Assembly (NCBI GenBank): GCA_947498935.1
Contig: CANMMM010000002.1
Coordinates: 124,001-188,000 of the forward strand
Source: an uncultured Aquimarina sp.
Lineage (GTDB): Bacteria; Bacteroidota; Bacteroidia; Flavobacteriales; Flavobacteriaceae
Direction: 5' to 3'
DNA: 64,000 nucleotides
In this document: piece by piece, positions 40,625 through 48,990 of the stretch
Numbering within the stretch: position 1 is the first letter of the stretch
Layout: every line of letters begins with the position of its first letter
Notes under the pieces: model-generated
Told to the model about the DNA's origin: nothing
The model's database searches: none
The model's input: only the letters and a program-made list of their open reading frames with translations
Program-made: the position numbers and the translations under genes

Positions 40625-42088
40625 ATGAAACAATTAAAATATATTTTCTTATTAATAATCGCTACAGGATTATTTGTAAGTTGTGAAGATGATTTATTAG
40701 ATACTACTCCTGCCGATTCACTTTCTGCAGAACAAGTAGCTGCTGCTCCTGGTGCTAATGCGGCCATTATTAATGGTATCTATGCCAATTTACGATCTTG
40801 GCAAGCTGGAAGCACTACAGCGCATGTAGACTATGGCCATAAGGGATTGATATCAGGTTTTGATATGATGGCGCAAGACATCGTATTGAATAACTTTAAC
40901 TGGTATATCTTTTTCTACAACTTCAATGGTAGACAACAAACTTCTACAAGAACTTTAATAGCTTGGGTGACATACTATTCTGAAGTAGCCAATGCTAATA
41001 TCGTAATCAACAACCTAAACACTCCAGAAAAGACCTTGACTGAAGAAGAAGAACACCTCTTAGGGCAAGCTTTTGCTATAAAAAGTTTTTGCTTATTTAA
41101 TTTAGTGAGGATATATGGACATACCTATTTAGGGCATGAAAATGACCCAGGAGTACCAATTCCTAATAGAATTGAATTTGAACCTGGTAAACCAAGGGGC
41201 ACTATACAAGATGTATATGATCAAATTATCCCTGATTTAGAAAAAGCACTTACACTATTAGATGGTTTTTCTAGAGGTAGTAAACAGCAAATCAACAAAG
41301 AAGTAGCACATGGTATTCTAGCCAATGTATATCTAGAAACAGGTAATTGGGCACTAGCTGCACAAAATGCTGCTGCTGCTAGAACTGGCTCCCAATTAAT
41401 GCCCGGTAATCAATGGGCTACTGATGGATTTGATCAGATTTCTAATGTAGAATGGATGTGGGGTGCAGATATAGACAGTGAATCTACTACTGTTTTCCCT
41501 TCTTTTTTCTCTCATTTCGATAGCCGTTCTAGCGGATATGCAGGAGGTTCTGGAGGACATAAATTAATCGATGCTAGATTATACAATCAGATACCTGATT
41601 CTGATTTAAGAAAAGCCGCATGGATTAGCCCCATAAACAATGACAGTGGATTACCAGATTATACAAATGTAAAGTTTGTAGATGCTACAGGTTCATTTGA
41701 AGGAGATTATGTATATATGCGATCTGCAGAAATGTACCTTATAGAAGCGGAAGCAAAAGCAAGATTAGGTGATGCTACAGCTGCCGATGTGCTATTTGAA
41801 TTAGTAAGCAATAGAAATCCTGATTACATAAAATCTACTAATACAGGTGATGCGCTAGTGGAAGAAATTTATTTGCAAAGACGTATTGAATTATGGGGAG
41901 AAGGAGTTTCTTGGTTTGATCTAAAACGCCTGAAGAAACCTTTGGATAGAACTTCTGGTGATACTAACCACAAAACTTTTGGTCAGATTGATATAGAAGC
42001 AGAAGGTAATTTCTTTAGATTACAAATTCCTGAAGATGAATTAAACTCTAACGAAAATATCAATGTAGCTGACCAAAATCCAAGCTAA
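40625..42088 (+). CDS. SusD/RagB-family nutrient-binding lipoprotein
   Basis: This is the surface lid of the second transporter. The lipoprotein signal ends GLFVSCED (C20). The classical SusD fold is seen in LLGQAFAIKSFCLFNLVRIY, PRGTIQDVYDQIIPDLEKAL and the C-terminal IYLQRRIELWGEGVSWFDLK. At 487 aa it is a canonical SusD, unlike the type 2 protein of the first operon. A strong terminator follows 44 bp after the stop. Confidence 0.92.
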   Translation: MKQLKYIFLLIIATGLFVSCEDDLLDTTPADSLSAEQVAAAPGANAAIINGIYANLRSWQAGSTTAHVDYGHKGLISGFDMMAQDIVLNNFNWYIFFYNFNGRQQTSTRTLIAWVTYYSEVANANIVINNLNTPEKTLTEEEEHLLGQAFAIKSFCLFNLVRIYGHTYLGHENDPGVPIPNRIEFEPGKPRGTIQDVYDQIIPDLEKALTLLDGFSRGSKQQINKEVAHGILANVYLETGNWALAAQNAAAARTGSQLMPGNQWATDGFDQISNVEWMWGADIDSESTTVFPSFFSHFDSRSSGYAGGSGGHKLIDARLYNQIPDSDLRKAAWISPINNDSGLPDYTNVKFVDATGSFEGDYVYMRSAEMYLIEAEAKARLGDATAADVLFELVSNRNPDYIKSTNTGDALVEEIYLQRRIELWGEGVSWFDLKRLKKPLDRTSGDTNHKTFGQIDIEAEGNFFRLQIPEDELNSNENINVADQNPS

Positions 42089-42131
42089 TACTTATCACAT
42101 AGTCAATTCGTGTATACGACATGAATTGTGA

Positions 42132-42172
42132 AATATCCCGATACTCATATGCAAGTATCGGGATATTTTTTT
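42132..42172 (+). terminator. Intrinsic terminator of the second SusC operon
   Basis: AATATCCCGATACT pairs with AGTATCGGGATATT (loop CATATGCA, one mismatch) and is followed by TTTTT. Confidence 0.9.
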
Positions 42173-42328
42173 ATCAAACACTCTCCTCTTCTATCAAAGC
42201 TGTATTATTCTTAACCTGAGTTCGATTAACAATTAAAGAAGTTTTTAATAACTCCAACAGCTTGTTTTTAAAAACAACTACACAAAAGAGATTGTTACTA
42301 TATTAACATGTCTCATTTTTTACCTTGA

Positions 42329-42524
42329 AACCTGAGTTCGATTAATATTTAAAGATATAAATGCTTGATTATCAATTTAAAAATATTATTAACGATAATA
42401 ATACTTATTGTTTTTTTGAGTAATAATACTCAAAAAGAGTGAAAGATCAATCTATTTGATTGGTTAGTAGTTGAAATTAATCTAATTAATTGAAAATTAA
42501 ATATTTAATAATCGAACTCAGGTT
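42329..42524. mobile_element. 196-bp MITE-like element with IS982-type ends
   Basis: The left end AACCTGAGTTCGATTAATAT and the inverted right end (minus strand AACCTGAGTTCGATTATTAA) frame an AT-rich interior without coding capacity. The right end abuts the IS982 transposase remnant, whose last codons read into it. It may move with help from an IS982 transposase elsewhere in the genome; that is inference. Confidence 0.6.
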
Positions 42525-42692
42525 ATAGGCAATTAGTCCTGCAATCACGTTATTTAGAAAATTGCCAAAACTTCTATGTCTTGAGTGTTCAACTTGGCAA
42601 ATATTTTTCAGTTCATCATTTACAGTTTCAATCACCGATCTTTTCCTCAAAAGGATTTTATCAGATAAAGTCATCAAAAAATTCTTCATATT
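42486..42692 (-). pseudogene. IS982-family transposase, C-terminal fragment
   Basis: The fragment [20 protein letters not shown] followed by [20 protein letters not shown] is the conserved C-terminal part of IS982 transposases. The N-terminal two-thirds are absent. The normal last residues are replaced by a read-through into the element end at 42509-42524. Confidence 0.75.
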
Positions 42693-42774
42693 ATTTCACA
42701 ACTATCCGAAAGTTGGCTTAAAAAAGTAGCCTGAGAATCCCGTATTTTAGTTTTGCACATCAAAAATACATTTT

Positions 42775-42915
42775 ATGGGACTCTTCAGGCGGACTAAAAA
42801 TAATAATAAGCCCTTAATTCGTCAAATTTTAGATTTGATTCCACCTTGGTTGCTGAATCGTTGTACCGATCAACACAACAGTGACAAAGGTTGTAGTAAT
42901 TACATAGAACTTTAG
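42775..42915 (+). pseudogene. IS4-like transposase, N-terminal fragment
   Basis: A 46-codon frame starts MGLFRRTKNNNKPLIRQILD and continues LIPPWLLNRCTDQHNSDKGC, resembling the N-terminal domain of IS4-type transposases in this phylum. It stops just where the IS256 remnant begins. The 50 bp upstream (GCCTGAGAATCCCGTATTTT at 42729) may be the left end of that element. Confidence 0.5.
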
Positions 42916-43465
42916 ATCCTGTGTATTGCATTGTTTGGTTAGATGCAATATTCTGAGTGTTTTTCCAAAAGCGATTACTCAACTCTGTATTGTTCATCAA
43001 ATCCGTAATTCCCTAAAGTATGTAGCAAGTAAAGACCAAAAAGAATTTCTAAAAGATTTAAAAAAGTACACCAAGCTATCAGTAAAGAAATAGTAGAAGA
43101 TCAACTTTTATCATTAGAAGAAAAATGGGGAGCTAAATATCCCTGTAGTAATTGATAGTTGGCAAAACAACTGGCAAGAACTCTCTCAATATTTTGATTT
43201 TAGTGCAGCAATCCGTAAAATGATCTATACAACAAATGCAGTAGAAGGCTTCCATCGTCAAGTTAGGAAAGTAACCAAAACCAAAGGTGCTTTCCCTAAT
43301 GATATGGCCTTACTTAAACTAGTCTATCTGGCTACCAAGAATATCGAAAAGAAATGGACGTCTCCATTACACAATTGGAGTTTGATCATACAACAATTAT
43401 ACATTAAATTTGGCGATCGGGTAAAGCTCGATTTAGCGACCAAGCCAAAGGCTTCTGGGAGCTAG
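42916..43465 (+). pseudogene. IS256-family transposase remnant with internal deletion and frameshifts
   Basis: Reading across frames one finds IVWLDAIF, then after a deletion VFPKAITQLCIVHQIRNSLK, YVASKDQKEFLKDLKK, a frame change, ISKEIVEDQLLSLEEKWGAK, a second frame change, VIDSWQNNWQELSQYFDF and the intact terminal stretch from 43220 (MIYTTNAVEGFHRQVRKVTK). This is the IS256 order. The part between the first two blocks, about 70-80 residues in intact members, is gone. Confidence 0.8.
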
Positions 43466-43485
43466 CTCCCAGAAGCCTTTGGCTT
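43442..43485. repeat. Perfect 44-bp palindrome
   Basis: AAGCCAAAGGCTTCTGGGAG and its exact complement meet at AGCT|AGCT without a spacer. It overlaps the end of the IS256 remnant frame and is far more GC-rich than its surroundings. It may be a bidirectional terminator or a product of an inversion at the element end. Confidence 0.8.
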
Positions 43486-43586
43486 GAACCCTTAGACAGG
43501 GTTTAATTTACATATCCTTTTTGCTATTAAAAACTTCTCTAATTATTAATCGAACTCAGGTTATTAAGTTACTTATATTAAACGAA

Positions 43587-44828
43587 TTAGAAAGATGTCA
43601 ATGCATCTGTATATACAGGAGCTTCAATTTTATTTAGCTCAAGGTTATCTAAATAATCTATAACTTCTTGAAAAGTTATTTTATCAGAACCTTCTTTATA
43701 TTTCTCAGGTAAACTATCATAAATAGTATTTTGAATATGGGTAATCAATTTTATATAATCGTTACAATATATTGAGGGGTTATCAAAACCTTTATCTTTT
43801 TTATATCTAGTATGTATATGACCTCCACCACAAATTTCTAAAAGTGGACAGTTAAGGCATTTTTTATTTAACAATTTATGACTTTTGTAATAAACGTTAG
43901 CTAATTTAGTTTCTAATGCTTCTGAAAAAGAGTTTTTATTAATATTGGAATCATTTTTTGTAAAACCATTACCACATAACTTTAATGCCCCCACTACTTC
44001 TATATCACCATTAGTCTCTATTACTAACAACCCATTATCTTCTCTTCCAAAATCTTCATTTCCTGAAAGTTTATTACCTATAATAAGATTAATAAATGTA
44101 TCAAATAAAGTAATTGTCTTTTTATCTTTATGCTTTTCGGCAAACCAAATATCAAATATCTTAATTAACCAATCAGCATAAGGGGTTTCTTTTTTGATTT
44201 CTAAATAATCTTTAGGAGGTTTATCATGATTAGCATGAGGCCATAGTAAATCAAAAAAATCAACATTAATACCCTTGATGTTTTCATAGAATCTTATGGG
44301 ATCACTCTCTATATCAATAACGCTTAATACCCCTGGTTTTTTATCTAAATTATTTTGAGCTATTTTTAGACCAGCTATCACTCTATCATAAGAACCTTTT
44401 CCTTTATGATCAACTCGATATTTATCATTGATTTCTTTATAACCATCTAAACTAACTCCGACTTGTATTTTTAATTGATTAAAGAGTTTACACCAATCTT
44501 CAGATATCAGAAGACCGTTTGTTTGTATAGTATAAATACATTCTATATTATCTTTACTTAATACTTCATTTGCATAATTTACAAAGTGGATGTAAAACTC
44601 TTTTTTTTGAAGCATCGGTTCTCCTCCATGAAAAATAAACTGAAAAGTTTTGATGTTTTTTTCTTGACAGTGATCTGAAACCCTTTTAATTAAAGTTTTT
44701 ACATCTTTATCAGACATCAATTTAGGTTGTGAAAGATAAGTTGTATCTCCTAAATTATATACATAGCAATATGAACAATTTAAATTACATCTACTAGCTA
44801 CTTTTATTACGATACTATTGACAATCAT
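43587..44828 (-). CDS. Radical SAM/SPASM peptide maturase (FxsB-like)
   Basis: The enzyme probably modifies the peptide encoded just upstream. The radical SAM iron-sulfur site is CNLNCSYC (C14, C18, C21), with the SAM-binding GGE at residues 68-70 and VSLDGY at about 125-130. A SPASM-type auxiliary cluster region follows: C285, then CLNCPLLEICGGGHIHTRY (C324, C327, C333) and C355 in NPSIYCNDY. The CGGG...RY...NPSxYC order is that of the FxsB-like enzymes, several of which make cyclophane crosslinks between an aromatic side chain and a nearby beta-carbon. Length 413 aa. It lies 102 bp after the precursor gene, with a hairpin between. Downstream, an IS end is only 24 bp from the stop codon. The reaction is inferred from the family. 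Confidence 0.85.
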   Translation of the reverse strand: MIVNSIVIKVASRCNLNCSYCYVYNLGDTTYLSQPKLMSDKDVKTLIKRVSDHCQEKNIKTFQFIFHGGEPMLQKKEFYIHFVNYANEVLSKDNIECIYTIQTNGLLISEDWCKLFNQLKIQVGVSLDGYKEINDKYRVDHKGKGSYDRVIAGLKIAQNNLDKKPGVLSVIDIESDPIRFYENIKGINVDFFDLLWPHANHDKPPKDYLEIKKETPYADWLIKIFDIWFAEKHKDKKTITLFDTFINLIIGNKLSGNEDFGREDNGLLVIETNGDIEVVGALKLCGNGFTKNDSNINKNSFSEALETKLANVYYKSHKLLNKKCLNCPLLEICGGGHIHTRYKKDKGFDNPSIYCNDYIKLITHIQNTIYDSLPEKYKEGSDKITFQEVIDYLDNLELNKIEAPVYTDALTSF

Positions 44829-44874
44829 TAATTAATTTGATTAAAATTGAAATAAATTGTTTAAATGTGTGATG

Positions 44875-44902
44875 AAGGCAGATACCTTTTTGTATCCGCC
44901 TT
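44875..44902 (-). promoter_or_regulatory. Hairpin between precursor peptide and maturase genes
   Basis: On the minus strand AAGGCGGATAC and GTATCTGCCTT pair around a short A/G loop (one mismatch). It lies 28 bp after the precursor stop, with no strong T-run. It may reduce read-through so that more peptide than enzyme is made, as in many RiPP operons; this is inference. Confidence 0.5.
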
Positions 44903-44930
44903 TCTGTTATTGAATCAGTTGTTTTCTATC

Positions 44931-45128
44931 TCAATTCTCTGCTTCTTCAGAAAAAATTGGTCCAGAAGCTTTAGCAAAAGCTTTCAAAAAACTTGATTTA
45001 GCATGGGTTACTTTAGGAAAGCCCCCTGTTACTGAAGACAACAAATTATCTTCAATTGCATGATTTTTAAAGTCACAAATGTTTAAATCATTTTCATTCA
45101 ATTTTAATTTGATCTTTTTGTTTTTCAT
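44931..45128 (-). CDS. Putative RiPP precursor peptide with double-glycine leader
   Basis: A 65-residue peptide with a charged leader (MKNKKIKLKLNENDLNICDF), a hydrophobic stretch and the motif LLSSVTGG at residues 29-36, typical of GG leaders. The 29-residue core that follows (starting FPKVTHAKSSFLKAF) is cationic in the first half and ends acidic (SEEAEN). It contains F47-L-K and F51-A-K, two aromatic-x-lysine triplets four residues apart, plus F59-S-E. The gene is directly upstream of and co-directional with the radical SAM maturase. The combination of size, leader and neighbour is good evidence for a natural-product precursor; no homologue is claimed. Confidence 0.75.
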   Translation of the reverse strand: MKNKKIKLKLNENDLNICDFKNHAIEDNLLSSVTGGFPKVTHAKSSFLKAFAKASGPIFSEEAEN

Positions 45129-45155
45129 TGTTACAAATTTTAAATTAATTAATAT

Positions 45156-45173
45156 ATAATCTATATAGATTAT
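45156..45173. promoter_or_regulatory. Perfect 18-bp palindrome upstream of the peptide gene
   Basis: ATAATCTATATAGATTAT is perfectly symmetric and lies 28 bp before the precursor start codon. It could be an operator or a leader hairpin. AT-rich palindromes also arise by chance, so this is tentative. Confidence 0.4.
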
Positions 45174-45279
45174 TTTTTATTTACTTTTTAAATCATTTTT
45201 TCTGCTCAAATACAAGCAAACTCATTTAGTTAAATTTCTTCTCATTTTCGATCAAAAAAAATATAAGTTAGCTCTATAA

Positions 45280-45430
45280 AATGATTTAAACTTTTTTGGC
45301 GAACATCAAAGATTTTATAAGCAAATGCATCAATATTTTTGTTCCATAGCAGCGATACAGAACTCTAAAATTGAAAAATATTGGACACAAAAAAATCATT
45401 TTTATAGCTAATTATAAAAATTTTATACCC
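45280..45430. repeat. Family B dispersed repeat, diverged copy
   Basis: It opens AATGATTTAAACTTTTTTGG and keeps the central CCATAGCAGCGATACAGAAC and the late AAAAATCATTTTTATAGC in the same order as the full copies. Many positions have changed and the right end is worn. Confidence 0.6.
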
Positions 45431-45621
45431 GTTAGTCATATACTTAGTGTTTTAATCTCAAGGATTGTTTCTTAAATAAATCATAAAATCTACACTGATG
45501 TTAATTCTTTTTCAACAACCCATTTTTATCGAATATAGAATACGGTCAAAACGATCCACTTACTTAGAATCAACCTAAATATTTTACTCCATTTATTTAG
45601 TTCATAGATTAGTATTATACA

Positions 45622-45629
45622 TATATTTG
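45622..45629 (+). promoter_or_regulatory. -7 box of rlmB (TATATTTG)
   Basis: TATATTTG fits the Bacteroidota -7 consensus TAnnTTTG exactly and lies 6 bp before the ATG. If used, the transcript would start at or next to the start codon, so the mRNA would be leaderless or nearly so. A clear -33 box is not seen. Confidence 0.45.
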
Positions 45630-45635
45630 CACACT

Positions 45636-46370
45636 ATGAAAAATGAGACGCAAATATTTGGTATTCGAAGTGTAATAGAAGCGATTAAAGCTGGCAAAAC
45701 GATCGATAAGCTATTTATACAAAAAGGATTGCAAGGTGCTATTGCTAAAGAGCTTCAACAACTCGTCAAATCACATGCGATCAGTGCTGCTATCGTGCCG
45801 ATAGAAAAGCTGAATCGATTGACGCGTAAGAATCACCAAGGAGTCGTTGCCTTCATTGCTCCTGTAGCCTTCCATGACATAGAAGAACTGACACTACAAG
45901 TGATCGAATCTGGCAAAACACCTTTATTTCTGATTCTAGACCAACTATCTGACGTTAGAAATTTTGGCGCCATTATCCGTACTGCCGAGTGTACTGGTGT
46001 CAATGGAATCATCATACAAAAAAAAGGAGGAGCTCCTGTTAGTGCCGATACCGTAAAAACTTCTATGGGAGCTATTTTTAATATTCCTATTTGCAAGGTA
46101 GATCATATCAAAGATGCGATTTTCTACCTACAGGCATCAGGCATCCAAACAGTAGCCGCTACCGAAAAAGCAACCAACACAGTATACGATGTAGACCTCA
46201 CCCAACCCATCGCTATCGTAATGGGTAGCGAAGGAAAAGGTATTTCTAATTCTGTACTAAAATTAGTAGACCACAGCGCCAAACTACCGATGTATGGAGA
46301 AATCGCTTCCTTAAATGTATCTGTAGCCTGTGGCGTATTTTTATACGAAGCTATCAGACAGCGTTCCTAA
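45636..46370 (+). CDS. rlmB: 23S rRNA 2'-O-ribose methyltransferase (RlmB/TrmH family)
   Basis: The enzyme methylates a 23S rRNA guanosine ribose (G2251 in E. coli) using SAM. The N-terminal substrate-binding part (QIFGIRSVIEAIKAGKTIDK) precedes the SPOUT domain with its three motifs: LSDVRNFGAIIRTAECTGV, VMGSEGKGISNSV and LNVSVACGVFLYEA. I choose the ATG at 45636 (MKNETQ, 244 aa); an in-frame TTG three codons earlier overlaps the predicted promoter. It ends 16 bp before the convergent rhomboid gene. Confidence 0.93.
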   Translation: MKNETQIFGIRSVIEAIKAGKTIDKLFIQKGLQGAIAKELQQLVKSHAISAAIVPIEKLNRLTRKNHQGVVAFIAPVAFHDIEELTLQVIESGKTPLFLILDQLSDVRNFGAIIRTAECTGVNGIIIQKKGGAPVSADTVKTSMGAIFNIPICKVDHIKDAIFYLQASGIQTVAATEKATNTVYDVDLTQPIAIVMGSEGKGISNSVLKLVDHSAKLPMYGEIASLNVSVACGVFLYEAIRQRS

Positions 46371-46386
46371 TTAAAATGCTGTCTTT

Positions 46387-47154
46387 TTACTCCTCTTCAT
46401 CAGTAGGTGGTGATATATTCTTAGGCTGTTCTTTGTAGTCATACACAATTGCTATATCAGAAATGTCCGTTATTTCTTCTGGCGGTGGTGGTGAGGGTAC
46501 AAAATTACCTTCCTCATCAAAATGCTGCAAAAACGCATCCTCTTCTGGATCGTATTCTTCTGTCTCCCAATGATACAAAGTCGGTTGGGCGATTCCTTTT
46601 TTGAACACAAACGCCAATACAATACCCGTTAGCAAACCTGATAAGTGTCCCTCCCATGAAATCTTGGGGTCTATCGGAGCGATATACCATATCATACTAC
46701 CGTATATAAATACGACAATCAGCGAAACGGCTATCAACCGAAAATGCTTGGTCAATATCCCTTTAAAAAACAAAAAACCAAACAGCATATAAATCACACC
46801 ACTCGCCCCTATATGATGGGCTGTTCTGCCGAACAACCACGTCAGCACCCCAGTACACAGCACACCAATCCATAATACTTTCCATGCTTGCTGGGCATAG
46901 AAATAAAACAGCGAAGCCGAAAGAATGAGTACTGGCAATGTATTATTCCATAAATGCGATAAATCTGCATGGATAAACGGAGAGAACACCACTCCTCGTA
47001 ATCCTACGATCGTCCTTGGCAATACCCCCAGATGATTAAAATCAAAATTAAATCGTATTTCGAACCAAAATACAATCCACAGTACCAATACAAATGCGAT
47101 AGGATATCCTATAACACCTGTCGTAAACTGAAATTCTTCTGTTTTATCTTTCAT
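46387..47154 (-). CDS. Rhomboid-family intramembrane serine protease
   Basis: The product is an inner-membrane protease that cleaves transmembrane segments. Six or so membrane helices cover residues 17-200. The catalytic serine is in HHIGASGVIYMLFG (GASG) and the catalytic histidine in ISWEGHLSGLLTGI; HADLSHLWNN is the conserved L1-loop/HxxxN motif. A proline/acid-rich cytoplasmic tail of about 50 residues follows. Its length (255 aa) is normal for the group. The substrate is unknown. Confidence 0.9.
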   Translation of the reverse strand: MKDKTEEFQFTTGVIGYPIAFVLVLWIVFWFEIRFNFDFNHLGVLPRTIVGLRGVVFSPFIHADLSHLWNNTLPVLILSASLFYFYAQQAWKVLWIGVLCTGVLTWLFGRTAHHIGASGVIYMLFGFLFFKGILTKHFRLIAVSLIVVFIYGSMIWYIAPIDPKISWEGHLSGLLTGIVLAFVFKKGIAQPTLYHWETEEYDPEEDAFLQHFDEEGNFVPSPPPPEEITDISDIAIVYDYKEQPKNISPPTDEEE

Positions 47155-47595
47155 AACTCATTATTAATCAAAAAACCAACCAAAGAAGGAAACCCGTTAT
47201 TTTGTCAGTTATTGGAAATCATAGCAATATAGCTCCCCTATTGTATTTCCCTGAACAATACTTTCCTATCCTTGTACTTTTTGCATCACTGAAACACTAT
47301 TTCCTTGCGTTAGGGATAGCAGTAGAAATCCCACAGCACGACCTTAGGAGTGCGAGGAATTGGAGCGGATAGCCCGACCCCTTGTGGGTAGCGCCATTAT
47401 CACTCAAAAAACCGAGGCTAAAATTTTAGTAATCGTCCACATCGTGCGCTACGCATAAAAGTGTATTTTTACAGCACTAACAACAGGTATCGCTGTCGTT
47501 TTAGTATCCATAAAGATCACTTTGTGATAGTTATAACACTGTAGCCCACACGATACTATCGCAATAGCAATCACCCTACACAAGCATAACACCTC
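47155..47595. other. Divergent gap between the rhomboid gene and rarA
   Basis: The 441 bp contain a family A repeat (47307-47395) and otherwise mixed sequence without a credible gene. Confidence 0.55.
47307..47395 (+). repeat. Family A dispersed repeat, copy 4
   Basis: It runs GCGTTAGGGATAGCAGTAGA ... CCCACAGCACGACC ... GCGAGGAATTGGAGCGGATA ... GGGTAGCGCC. It lies between two divergent genes. Confidence 0.85.
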
Positions 47596-48873
47596 ATGAA
47601 TGAACCACTTGCAGAACGCATCCGCCCTACATCGCTAGAGAGCTACCTCAGTCAAGAACACTTGGTGGGTGATCATGGTTCACTCACCCTACAGATCAAA
47701 CGAGGCATGATTCCTTCGCTCATTCTATGGGGACCGCCTGGAGTTGGAAAAACTACATTAGCCACCATTATAGCCAATGAATCAGGCAGGCCTTTTTATA
47801 CGCTAAGTGCCATAAGTAGTGGTGTAAAAGAGGTGCGAGAAGTGATCGAAAAAGCCAAACAAAGCGGAGGGCTATTTACCACTAAAAATCCTATTCTATT
47901 CATCGATGAGATTCATCGTTTTAGCAAATCGCAGCAAGACTCCTTACTTGGTGCCGTAGAAAAAGGGTGGGTCACGCTTATTGGCGCTACTACAGAAAAT
48001 CCAAGCTTCGAGGTGATCCCTGCACTCCTCTCTCGCTGTCAGGTCTATACCCTCAATGCCTTTGGCAAAAAAGAATTAGAAGCACTGTTGCATAGAGCCA
48101 TCGCAGAAGATACATTTCTACAAACCAAAAATATTACACTTGCAGAAACAGCGACACTCCTAAAACTAAGCGGTGGTGATGCTCGTAAACTACTCAATAT
48201 CTTCGAGCTAATCATCACTAGCCAAGAAGGAGACAGCATTCGTATTACCAATGATCTGGTAGAGCAATTAGTACAGCAAAATACTGTCCGCTATGATAAA
48301 ACGGGCGAACAGCATTACGATATTGTTTCTGCCTTTATCAAATCCATACGGGGTAGCGACCCGAATGCTGCGGTATACTGGCTCGCCAGAATGATTGAAG
48401 GGGGTGAAGACCTAAAATTTATAGCTCGTAGAATGCTTATTGCTGCCTCTGAGGACATCGGAATTGCCAATCCCACGGCACTGATCATGGCTAACAATAC
48501 GTTTCAGGCAGTAAGCACCATCGGGTACCCAGAAGCGCGGATCATCCTAAGTCAGTGTGCGATTTATCTAGCTACCTCTGCCAAAAGTAATGCCTCCTAT
48601 ATGGCTATTAATCATGCCCAGCAATTAGTGCGGCAGACAGGGGATCTATCCGTACCCTTACACCTTAGAAATGCTCCTACTAAATTGATGAAAGAATTAG
48701 GCTATGGAGAGGATTATAAATATGCGCATGATCATGCCAATAATTTTGTAGCACAGGAATTTCTACCCCAAGGTATCGAAAACACTAAACTATACGATCC
48801 AGGTAATAACCAACGCGAAAATGCATTGAGGGATTTTCTAAAAAACCGTTGGAAAACTAAGTATGATTATTAG
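47596..48873 (+). CDS. rarA: Replication-associated recombination factor RarA (MgsA)
   Basis: RarA is a AAA+ ATPase related to clamp loaders that acts at stalled replication forks. Walker A is [11 protein letters not shown] (about residue 51), Walker B is [10 protein letters not shown], sensor 1 is [13 protein letters not shown] and the arginine finger region follows at LLSRCQVY. The C-terminal part ([20 protein letters not shown], then [16 protein letters not shown]) is the RarA-specific tetramerisation region. Length 425 aa. The last base of its stop codon is the first base of a family A repeat. Confidence 0.95.
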   Translation: MNEPLAERIRPTSLESYLSQEHLVGDHGSLTLQIKRGMIPSLILWGPPGVGKTTLATIIANESGRPFYTLSAISSGVKEVREVIEKAKQSGGLFTTKNPILFIDEIHRFSKSQQDSLLGAVEKGWVTLIGATTENPSFEVIPALLSRCQVYTLNAFGKKELEALLHRAIAEDTFLQTKNITLAETATLLKLSGGDARKLLNIFELIITSQEGDSIRITNDLVEQLVQQNTVRYDKTGEQHYDIVSAFIKSIRGSDPNAAVYWLARMIEGGEDLKFIARRMLIAASEDIGIANPTALIMANNTFQAVSTIGYPEARIILSQCAIYLATSAKSNASYMAINHAQQLVRQTGDLSVPLHLRNAPTKLMKELGYGEDYKYAHDHANNFVAQEFLPQGIENTKLYDPGNNQRENALRDFLKNRWKTKYDY

Positions 48874-48959
48874 GGCGTTCCCCAAGGGTCGGGCTATACG
48901 CTACAATTCCTCACACTCCTAAGGTCGTGCTGCGGGATTTTCACTCCTATCCCTAACGC
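48873..48959 (-). repeat. Family A dispersed repeat, copy 5
   Basis: In minus orientation it runs GCGTTAGGGATAGGAGTGAA ... CCCGCAGCACGACC ... GAGGAATTGTAGCGTATAGC ... GGGAACGCCC. It occupies the gap between convergent rarA and the next minus-strand gene and could serve as a two-way terminator. Confidence 0.85.
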
Positions 48960-48990
48960 ATCCATACGGTTTCAATAAGTAAAACATCGC

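Larger units (their letters stand above)
42213..43562. mobile_element. Degenerate insertion-sequence cluster
   Basis: Four copies of the IS982-type end AACCTGAGTTCGATTA occur: two in plus orientation (42213, 42329) and two inverted (ending 42524 and 43562). Between them lie pieces of three unrelated transposases (IS982, an IS4-like N-terminus, IS256), each truncated or frameshifted. No complete transposase remains, so none of it can move on its own. The cluster fills the space between a SusD operon and the radical SAM gene. Confidence 0.75.
45129..45635. other. Gap between the peptide locus and rlmB (divergent)
   Basis: It contains an 18-bp palindrome (45156-45173), a diverged family B repeat (45280-45430) and the rlmB promoter. 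No gene is visible. Confidence 0.55.

Noticed and set aside
43220..43465. Open frame of 81 codons with IS256 similarity
   Set aside because: It is only the C-terminal end of a broken transposase; the upstream parts lie in other frames, so it is listed as a pseudogene and not as a gene.
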